A stretch of DNA of 5,071 nt from JBALVO01 sp036961445 (GTDB lineage Bacteria; Pseudomonadota; Gammaproteobacteria; Pseudomonadales; Halieaceae), in the NCBI GenBank assembly GCA_036961445.1, contig JBALVO010000191.1:1-5071 (forward strand), written 5' to 3'. A program made the translations under genes and the position numbers. Under the pieces are notes generated by a model. It saw only the letters and a program-made list of their open reading frames with translations. It was not told the origin of the DNA and searched no databases. Each line of letters begins with the position of its first letter. The stretch's first letter is position 1. Shown piece by piece: positions 1-5,071 of this stretch.

Positions 1-1
1 A

Positions 2-54
2 AGTATCAAAGGGTTGCAGAAATGCAGCCCTTTTTTATTGGGTGGTGGGAATGC
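2..54 (+). repeat. 53-bp direct repeat, copy 1 (tRNA-downstream terminator module)
   Basis: This segment matches 3919-3971 over 53 positions with only three differences (positions 21, 26 and 45), all A/G transitions. Similarity stops abruptly at position 55. It contains the terminator at 11-36. In copy 2 the same module begins ten bases after the CCA end of a tRNA-Asn 3' half, so I infer that a tRNA-Asn gene ends just to the left of this window. Confidence 0.85.
11..36 (+). terminator. Rho-independent terminator with GAAA tetraloop
   Basis: The arms GGGTTGCA (11-18) and TGCAGCCC (23-30) form an 8-bp stem with one G-T pair. They close a GAAA loop (19-22) and are followed by six Ts (31-36). 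AAA at 8-10 can extend the stem into the first Ts. Reading rightward it would end transcription of whatever lies left of the window, probably a tRNA. On the minus strand the hairpin is followed only by TTTGATACTT, so it could act weakly as a bidirectional terminator for the lipoprotein gene, which ends about 100 bases away. Confidence 0.85.
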
Positions 55-137
55 CACTCAAACGCCACTCTGACCGTCATTATTTGGTGGCTGAAGACCG
101 GCTCTCTGCCTCTTACCCTACATTGCTCCCATTTCGA

Positions 138-3100
138 CTATTCCCCCAACGAATAAAGCGTGCCATCGGCGGCATTTACAATAATTTCCAGCGCTCCCCC
201 TTTTTGAGTTTGAGCTATCACTGGAGAACCCAGATCTTTATTCCAGCTGTCTTCCTCGACCTCCACCCGCCATTGCATATAGGGGCGGCCAAATTCTTCG
301 CCTATCGATGTGATTGTGTTTTGGTGTGTGTAGACAATCTCATCACGACCATCGCCATCAATGTCTGCTGCACTGGGATGATGGGCCGACGGCCAATTAC
401 ACAAATTCGAATCTTCATATGACCACCGCAACTTCCCGGTATCCAGATTGAATGCTCGCACCTCACTACCCGGAGTACCGCAGTGTCCCACAACGACTAC
501 CTCAAGCTGCCCATCTCCATCAAGATCAGCGGGTACTTGTAAAACTTCTGAAGGCATACCCTGGTAGGTGGGTGTGCGCCAATTTACAGAGCCGCTGGGC
601 TGAAGCCATGCCATGGTAACGTCATTCTGACCGAAGAGAACTCCTGAAGCAGTTCCCAGCTTCTCGGAAAACGAACTGAGCAAGGCCCCGTTGGCAAATA
701 CATCCTCATCAAAAAGAGGCGAGGCAGCCCCGCACCATTGAGCTGCATATCGATTGACCCGCGTTTCACCCGTAGCTCCATCGTAGACGGCATAAGTGAA
801 GTTGGTCGCGTCCGTGATGTCGTCCAGGCCATCGCCATCGTAATCGATCAAGGAGACCTGAAACGCGTTCGGGCCACTTCGATGCTTTTCACCTGCCTCT
901 GTACACTCCGAGTATTGTGCGCCGTCCTGATTCGACCAGACTACTTCTCCCGTTTTACCATCCAGCAAGAACCCTTCTTCCGTATGCATGTTGCTGCGTC
1001 GAACAACGGCATACACGTCCTGTTGATCCGCAGAGCGAAAATTTCCACCTAACCAGTGAGTAACTCCAGAAATATTCCAGGTCGGTGCCTTCCCACGCAC
1101 AGGAAATTCAACTTCCCAGAGTGTTGTACCATCCGGCCTAATCGCCGCCAACGCGCCGGCTCCAATATCGCTCTCTCGGGCCACCAACACATGATAATTT
1201 TTATCCCCAAACGGCTCAAATGACGCGACACTCGCTGTCGAATTGTTGGGAGCCACACCGACCGCCCCAGAAAACATCCCACGACCGGGAACAGACCACT
1301 TCAAAGTGGGCTGACCATTCACGATCTCATACGCGAGTATCCGCTGGCCGTCTCCTTCACTCACAAGCAGAGGATTAACGCCATTCTGAGGAGCCACAAT
1401 GGTACCAGTCAGTAAACTGTTCCACGAATTCCCACTACTTTCACGGTCACCTATTCGCCAGGCCAGTAGATCAATTTCTGCCTTCGTCGCAGAAACGCTG
1501 GCCCCGGCGCCTGGAAGGTAACGCGAACGCAGCAGCGCTTTGCCACTCGCATTAATACTGTCCGAACCAACTACAGCCAGATCTGGACCAGACACTGATC
1601 CTCGCTCAATGACATTGCTCCCATCAAACTCCCAGAAAGTCATCCGGACGAGGTCTGATCCGATACTTTTGCGAGTAAGAAATGCCTTTCCATTTGCGAG
1701 AAGGCCGTCGTACATCGCTACCTGCTGCTTAAATCCAGACGCATCACTATTGATGTAATCGGGAAAATCAGGTTCCAGGCTCATAGAGTAGCCACTACCA
1801 GCCAAGCGCCAGTACTCCTCATACTCACCAGACTTTATGCCACCAAGAACAACGGATTTGGAGCTGCGAATTTTCTGTCCATCTGTTTCTTGCAATAACA
1901 ACTCAGCGACTGAATCGCCATTGAGATCAGCAGCACTTACTAGATACAAGTCCGTCAAATCGGCTTTAACACTTCCATCAGAACCACCAAGCACCAAAGT
2001 GTGCCAGCGACCATCCCCGTTTTCATTAAACACATTGGTCACGATATCGTTAACGCCATCACCATCTACATCAGATACTGCATTCCAGACTGGAAAGTGG
2101 ATTTTTTGATTTCTCAAGATAGTGGGTTCGAAAATTCTCTCCCAACTCTGTTCCAGTTGGCCATTGGCAGTTAAATCCAGAACATGCAGATGAGGTAAAA
2201 AATCGGCGAGCAATACAACCTCTAACTGCGGATCCCCGTCAATATTTGCCATTACCACCTGCCCATAGGCTCTGCCACTCATGTCTCCACCTGGGGCTGT
2301 AAACTCTCCGGAGTACTCAAGCGTGCCGTCGATAAGATTAAGGACATGGACGTAATACCAACCAACAACAGCCACCTCGAGCTCACCGTCGTTATCGATA
2401 TCACCAATAACCGGGCGGCCATTTTCCAACGCTGAACTCACAAACGCCGGAAGGTCCTCACTGCGCCATACAATTTTCCAAACCTGTCCATCCCACTGTT
2501 CCAGGTGACAGCCGTGCGTCTGTTCGCCAGAGATCGACTCTCCAAGGTCAGAGATTCTGCAACCAACCCTCTCGTACTGAGCGCCTGGTAGCCAGTCTCC
2601 CACCTTGACAGAGCCGTCACTCTCTGCAACCACGTTCCATCCATCGCCATTGAGATCTACAATCGAGCCATGTGCCTCATAGTCGCGTAAGCTACCGAAG
2701 TAGTCGCCTCCCGCACCACTGTCAGGCAAGCTGACGTTGTCTGCACCCGCTCCGGCAGAAACACCTACCAGCGCATTCCTTTGGCTCAAAACGAGTTGCC
2801 AATTCAATTCCGGACACTGTATATCTCCGACCAGAGGAGACCGTCCTGTGAGACCCTTGTCGCGGCGAAACCTATACCAGTTTCCGTCCTGCGAGGGAGC
2901 AGCGCTAACAGTCGCAGCGTCCTCTGGCGGGGGACTGCATTGCCGGATCAGACCCGATACTTGCGATAATTTATCGAACACTGGTTCCAGAGTGAAAACG
3001 ACGCCCACATCCAATAGCGCCTCCAAATCCGCGTTGCCAGCGAAGAGCGCTGTTGTAATTACACAACCGGCACGCTTCCCGCCGCAAAATCCACCTGGAC

Positions 3101-3326
3101 GATGTCTCCAGCGGGAAAACGCGAATCCTGACTGTGATTTCGCGAGAAAAACCTCGCTAAAAAATACATCTTCGACGGCAATAAGGCAGGTTTCGCCCGT
3201 TTCACAGGAGTACGTTCCAGAGCTACTGACAACGCGACCACCTTCAGGAACTCTTACTTCAATTTTGCAGGCACCGAGCAACCCGAGAGTGACTAAGACA
3301 GCTATTATTCTGATGCGGCCGGACAC
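138..3326 (-). CDS. Outer-membrane-type lipoprotein with Cys-rich N-terminal domain and FG-GAP/VCBS beta-propeller
   Basis: This is a complete gene of about 1062 codons, read leftward with a TAG stop at 138-140. I chose the GTG at 3326 because AGGAGG lies five bases upstream; the earlier in-frame GTG at 3332 overlaps that Shine-Dalgarno sequence. Residues 1-20 are a lipoprotein signal peptide with lipobox LGAC; the lipidated residue would be C20 and is followed by K, not D, which favours the outer membrane. Residues about 23-117 form a domain beginning VPEGG with four cysteines (41, 47, 81, 88), a type I recall from lipoproteins of marine gammaproteobacteria. The rest resembles an integrin-like/PQQ-like beta-propeller. 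Calcium-loop motifs of the D-x-D-G-D-G type start near 224, 309, 361, 419, 467, 828, 934 and 988. Blade-type Trp motifs such as TLWEVEF (735), VVWSNQDG (795) and LRWSYED (966) occur between them. Binding or scaffold function at the cell surface is an inference; no catalytic residues are evident. It stands alone with its own promoter. Confidence 0.9.
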   Translation of the reverse strand: MSGRIRIIAVLVTLGLLGACKIEVRVPEGGRVVSSSGTYSCETGETCLIAVEDVFFSEVFLAKSQSGFAFSRWRHRPGGFCGGKRAGCVITTALFAGNADLEALLDVGVVFTLEPVFDKLSQVSGLIRQCSPPPEDAATVSAAPSQDGNWYRFRRDKGLTGRSPLVGDIQCPELNWQLVLSQRNALVGVSAGAGADNVSLPDSGAGGDYFGSLRDYEAHGSIVDLNGDGWNVVAESDGSVKVGDWLPGAQYERVGCRISDLGESISGEQTHGCHLEQWDGQVWKIVWRSEDLPAFVSSALENGRPVIGDIDNDGELEVAVVGWYYVHVLNLIDGTLEYSGEFTAPGGDMSGRAYGQVVMANIDGDPQLEVVLLADFLPHLHVLDLTANGQLEQSWERIFEPTILRNQKIHFPVWNAVSDVDGDGVNDIVTNVFNENGDGRWHTLVLGGSDGSVKADLTDLYLVSAADLNGDSVAELLLQETDGQKIRSSKSVVLGGIKSGEYEEYWRLAGSGYSMSLEPDFPDYINSDASGFKQQVAMYDGLLANGKAFLTRKSIGSDLVRMTFWEFDGSNVIERGSVSGPDLAVVGSDSINASGKALLRSRYLPGAGASVSATKAEIDLLAWRIGDRESSGNSWNSLLTGTIVAPQNGVNPLLVSEGDGQRILAYEIVNGQPTLKWSVPGRGMFSGAVGVAPNNSTASVASFEPFGDKNYHVLVARESDIGAGALAAIRPDGTTLWEVEFPVRGKAPTWNISGVTHWLGGNFRSADQQDVYAVVRRSNMHTEEGFLLDGKTGEVVWSNQDGAQYSECTEAGEKHRSGPNAFQVSLIDYDGDGLDDITDATNFTYAVYDGATGETRVNRYAAQWCGAASPLFDEDVFANGALLSSFSEKLGTASGVLFGQNDVTMAWLQPSGSVNWRTPTYQGMPSEVLQVPADLDGDGQLEVVVVGHCGTPGSEVRAFNLDTGKLRWSYEDSNLCNWPSAHHPSAADIDGDGRDEIVYTHQNTITSIGEEFGRPYMQWRVEVEEDSWNKDLGSPVIAQTQKGGALEIIVNAADGTLYSLGE

Positions 3327-3331
3327 AATCA

Positions 3332-3337
3332 CCTCCT
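3332..3337 (-). promoter_or_regulatory. Extended Shine-Dalgarno sequence of the lipoprotein gene
   Basis: Reading leftward from 3337 the sequence is AGGAGGTGATT and then GTG at 3326. This matches the complement of the conserved 16S rRNA 3' end (AGGAGGTGATC) in ten of eleven positions. The five-base gap from AGGAGG to GTG 3326 is normal, while GTG 3332 would have no gap at all. This decides the start codon and suggests efficient initiation despite GTG. Confidence 0.8.
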
Positions 3338-3374
3338 ACCTATAAGTCATGCGTAAGGGAAACTAACAGCTATT

Positions 3375-3402
3375 ACTATAGTTGGCCGTCGGGGCTGGTC
3401 AA
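3375..3402 (-). promoter_or_regulatory. Putative sigma70 promoter of the lipoprotein gene
   Basis: On the minus strand a TTGACC -35 box (3402-3397) and a TATAGT -10 box (3380-3375) are separated by 16 bases. Each matches consensus in five of six positions. A perfect TTGACA sits immediately upstream (3408-3403), but its distance to the -10 box would be 22 bases. The predicted start near 3368 gives a leader of about 40 bases ending in the strong ribosome binding site. No operator could be recognised. Confidence 0.6.
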
Positions 3403-3408
3403 TGTCAA

Positions 3409-3864
3409 ATAAGGGTACCGACAACTTAACTTTCTGGGACCAGAGGGTTTTGGCAAATTAACTTCTCTTGATCTGAGCAATCCGCTCTCCACGCTCAAGC
3501 TACCGCCCTACTCCACTCAGCGAACGCACTGACGCTAAGATCTCGATAATGCCGAACTCGAATATGAAGCCTGCCTGGATTGAACAGATTACTAACTGCA
3601 GCATGACTAACGAGGAACCGCTGCGCCCGCCTGACCGATGGAGGTCGCAGGTGAAAGCGGACATTAGCGGCGCCCCGCTCGGCCCTGGCTCAGATTTCGG
3701 TTTGCCCCAAATGTTAGCTTTCTTGGACACTGAGCAACCTATCCAGCTTTTTCATAACACTTGGGTTCAGAATAAGTTCGATATGCTATTTCACCCAGTT
3801 CACCGGCGAGGAAAAGGGTTAAAAATCATATGCTTATAGCAGAAAAGCTTGCCTCTCTGCTCTC
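3409..3864. other. Stretch of about 460 bp without a convincing gene
   Basis: This lies between the lipoprotein promoter and the tRNA fragment. Short open frames exist on both strands (3549-3839 plus, 3500-3730 minus). They overlap each other, lack a good ribosome binding site and show no family resemblance I recognise. No RNA gene, terminator or insertion-sequence end was seen. If 1-3909 is an integrated element, this would be its right-end non-coding DNA and could hold recombinase arm sites or degenerate gene remnants. Confidence 0.5.
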
Positions 3865-3909
3865 CTGTTAATCAATGGGTCGCTGGTTCGAGCCCAGCAA
3901 GCGGAGCCA
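3865..3909 (+). pseudogene. tRNA-Asn(GTT) 3' half, probable attachment site
   Basis: The segment carries the anticodon loop CTGTTAA (3865-3871, anticodon GTT at 3867-3869) and the 3' anticodon strand TCAAT (3872-3876). Next come a variable loop GGGTC, a perfect T arm GCTGG/CCAGC (3882-3886, 3894-3898) around loop TTCGAGC, the acceptor strand AAGCGGA (3899-3905), discriminator G and CCA (3907-3909). The 5' half is missing: the five bases before the loop (CTCTC) do not pair with TCAAT, and there is no D arm and no TCCGCTT acceptor strand upstream. The loss starts exactly at the anticodon loop. Tyrosine recombinases that target tRNA genes at the anticodon loop leave such 3' halves as the distal attachment site. 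The identity as tRNA-Asn is confident; the att role is inference. Confidence 0.85.
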
Positions 3910-3918
3910 TATTCCAGC

Positions 3919-3971
3919 AGTATCAAAGGGTTGCAGAGATGCGGCCCTTTTTTATTGGGTGATGGGAATGC
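3919..3971 (+). repeat. 53-bp direct repeat, copy 2
   Basis: This is the second copy of the module at 2-54, 3917 bases away. It begins ten bases after the CCA end of the tRNA-Asn fragment and so represents the natural downstream context of that tRNA. All three differences from copy 1 are A/G transitions (3938, 3943, 3962). Two of them fall in the hairpin and preserve its fold. Confidence 0.85.
3928..3953 (+). terminator. Rho-independent terminator with GAGA tetraloop
   Basis: The arms GGGTTGCA (3928-3935) and TGCGGCCC (3940-3947) pair over eight positions with two G-T pairs around a GAGA loop (3936-3939), followed by six Ts (3948-3953). It is the expected terminator of the tRNA-Asn transcript. 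Compared with copy 1, one stem A-T pair has become G-T and the loop has changed from GAAA to GAGA, so hairpin and GNRA loop class are both kept. Confidence 0.85.
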
Positions 3972-4005
3972 TGGCGATTCGGCAGTGGTGCCTTCCGCCT
4001 CCTAA

Positions 4006-4034
4006 GCGGCAGGTCGAAGGGGGCGGCCTGCCGC
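4006..4034. repeat. GC-rich inverted repeat
   Basis: GCGGCAGG (4006-4013) is perfectly complementary to CCTGCCGC (4027-4034) across a 13-base loop, and AA/TT just outside can pair after a one-base bulge. It is followed by TTTAATG, not a T run, so it is not a clear intrinsic terminator. Upstream CCGCC (3995-3999) could instead pair with GGCGG (4022-4026), giving an alternative fold. Apart from this, 3972-4154 holds no gene or promoter that I can support. Confidence 0.55.
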
Positions 4035-4154
4035 CTTTAATGTTAGCGCAGCCGACTATACGTGGGGCTGGATGACACTTCGTGATTCACAGTCGCAGGT
4101 GTGGGTAGTGTTCAGCCAGCTAGAGCAAACCGGCAAACTTTCTCTGATTTTCGG

Positions 4155-4164
4155 NNNNNNNNNN
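4155..4164. other. Assembly gap (10 N)
   Basis: Ten unknown bases stand 13 bases before the start codon of the right-hand gene. The round number suggests a scaffold placeholder, so the real distance, and any promoter of that gene, may be missing. Confidence 0.9.
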
Positions 4165-4177
4165 AGAGAGAAACGGG

Positions 4178-5071
4178 ATGTCTATTACTTCCAGCTTGCG
4201 TTCACTTGCCGCCATTTTGTTCCTCTGTAGCTGTTTATTGATTCCTTCTCTTGCCCATGCACTGGAAACACAAGTACTCAGCAATTTCAACCAGCCCTCA
4301 TCGGGCGTGGCCATTGGCATTGGTGTTAGGGATGTAGAGGCAATACCCTTCATCACTGACGCTTCGTTTACAGAATTTGACGGAGTGGAGCTGACAGTAA
4401 GAACATTGTCCGGACCCGGCCTGTTCTTCGTAGAAATCTGGGACGTAGCTTTGCGCCAGCCCAACAATGTGATCGCCGTGCTAACCGGCCCCAGTGCTCC
4501 TTCGGGATTCACACGTTACACAGGGGCGGCCACCCTACAGCCCAACACCTCATATTTTCTAGTGTATGGCATCCGCAACGGCGGCTCGCAAGTACGGGTC
4601 GACGCGATCGACCTCAACGGCGCAGACGCGACACCAGCGCCAATTTACCAGTTTGGCACGGATACCGACAACGATGGCAACCCCAACGTTGTGAACAGGT
4701 GCAGGGGCGACAGAGCAAATGACTACGTCACCATCAGCTGGAGTTGCACCGCGCTAATTGCCACTAGGTATTTCAGCAAGCTACGATTCCTGGCTGAAGA
4801 ACCCGCGCCACCAGTAAACTACAGCCTCACGGCCTCGCCCCTGTCCGTAGATTTCGGCTTGGTGCCTTCAGGGACCACAAGCACTCCGGTGCCCGTCATC
4901 ATCACAAATGACGGAACTGTGGATCAGTTACTTGGAACGCTTGATGTGGGCCCGCGCTTCACTTTGTCGAATGACAACTGCTCTGGCCAGCCACTGGCCC
5001 AGAATGGAACGTGCATGTTCGAGGTGAGTTTCACACCAGACCACGGCGGATTTACAACTGGCACCGTGGTC
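4178..5071 (+). CDS. Secreted choice-of-anchor R/D domain protein, 3' end outside the window
   Basis: The frame is open for 298 codons from the ATG at 4178 to the window edge, so the gene is 3'-partial. Residues 1-28 form a Sec signal peptide: S-L-R, a hydrophobic core, and a signal peptidase I site after A-H-A (28). Residues about 33-206 resemble the choice-of-anchor R family. The cues are an initial N-F near 36, QPNTSYFLVYG (121-131), an acidic loop TDTDNDGNPN (161-170), a C175/C190 pair and a closing F-S-K-L-R-F strand. Residues 214-298 match the choice-of-anchor D (ASH-like, immunoglobulin-fold) pattern: V-D-F-G near 224, ITNDGT (242-247), D-N-C-S-G (266), G-T-C-M-F (277) and S-F-T-P (284). 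Such exported proteins often end in a sorting signal, for example IPTL-CTERM, but the end is not visible. The ribosome binding site (AGAGAG, seven bases upstream) is weak, and the upstream gap hides the promoter. The function is unknown; adhesion or matrix attachment is only a guess. Confidence 0.85.
   Translation, partial: MSITSSLRSLAAILFLCSCLLIPSLAHALETQVLSNFNQPSSGVAIGIGVRDVEAIPFITDASFTEFDGVELTVRTLSGPGLFFVEIWDVALRQPNNVIAVLTGPSAPSGFTRYTGAATLQPNTSYFLVYGIRNGGSQVRVDAIDLNGADATPAPIYQFGTDTDNDGNPNVVNRCRGDRANDYVTISWSCTALIATRYFSKLRFLAEEPAPPVNYSLTASPLSVDFGLVPSGTTSTPVPVIITNDGTVDQLLGTLDVGPRFTLSNDNCSGQPLAQNGTCMFEVSFTPDHGGFTTGTVV

Noticed and set aside
53..70. Tandem GCCACTC (53-59 and 64-70)
   Set aside because: Two 7-base copies are too short to distinguish from chance.
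349..2660. Recurrent short DNA repeats such as catcgccatc spread over the lipoprotein gene
   Set aside because: They simply encode the D-G-D-G calcium-loop motifs on the minus strand and are not an independent DNA repeat or CRISPR array.
2737..3345. A 202-codon plus-strand frame opposite the lipoprotein N-terminus
   Set aside because: It is antisense to a well-supported gene, has low-complexity composition rich in S, P and R, shows no domain and has no ribosome binding site. It is a shadow frame.
3549..3839. A 96-codon plus-strand frame, and a 76-codon minus-strand frame at 3500-3730
   Set aside because: They overlap on opposite strands, have weak or absent ribosome binding sites and no recognisable family, and a two-sided open frame of this size can arise by chance.
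3834..3909. A complete tRNA-Asn gene
   Set aside because: The 5' acceptor strand, D arm and 5' anticodon strand are all absent where a 76-base tRNA would need them; only the 3' half is present.
3991..4046. Integron attC site (GC-rich imperfect palindrome followed by GTTAGCG)
   Set aside because: GTTAGCG does not fit the GTTRRRY core, and no complementary RYYYAAC box lies at the other end of the palindrome.
3875..4075. A 66-codon plus-strand frame
   Set aside because: It runs through the tRNA fragment, the terminator hairpin and the GC-rich inverted repeat, so it cannot be a credible gene.
4120..4512. A 130-codon minus-strand frame across the gap
   Set aside because: It crosses the Ns and is antisense to the signal peptide and first domain of the exported protein.

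Overview
The window looks like an accessory locus from a marine-type gammaproteobacterium, possibly of the Halieaceae/Cellvibrionales kind. This placement is an inference. It rests on a lipoprotein with a Cys-rich 'VPEGG' N-terminal domain, on a neighbouring secreted 'choice-of-anchor' protein, and on a Pseudomonas-like tRNA-Asn 3' half. No housekeeping gene fixes the taxonomy. A run of 10 Ns (4155-4164) marks a scaffold gap, so the right-hand 0.9 kb is joined to the rest only by scaffolding.

Layout, left to right. Positions 2-54 hold a 53-bp repeat containing a rho-independent terminator with a GNRA tetraloop. Positions 138-3326 (minus strand) encode a lipoprotein of about 1062 residues. It has a Cys-rich N-terminal domain followed by a large beta-propeller-like region with eight FG-GAP/VCBS Ca-loop motifs. 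Its strong extended Shine-Dalgarno sequence and a sigma70-type promoter lie at 3332-3402. A stretch of about 460 bp (3409-3864) has no convincing gene. Positions 3865-3909 hold only the 3' half of a tRNA-Asn(GTT), cut exactly at the start of the anticodon loop. Nine bases later (3919-3971) the 53-bp terminator repeat occurs again with three A/G differences. A GC-rich inverted repeat follows at 4006-4034, then the gap. Positions 4178-5071 (plus strand) are the 5' part of a secreted protein with a choice-of-anchor R-like domain and the beginning of a choice-of-anchor D (ASH-like) domain; it runs off the window.

The most interesting reading is that 1-3909 is a small unit integrated at a tRNA-Asn gene. 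The tRNA 3' half plus terminator is what an anticodon-loop tyrosine recombinase would leave at the distal end of an element, and the terminator copy at the left edge suggests that an intact tRNA-Asn lies just outside the window. The apparent cargo is a single surface lipoprotein gene. No integrase is visible, so the unit would need one supplied in trans or could be a decayed island. The two protein genes are both predicted to be exported, and neither was assigned a specific biochemical role.
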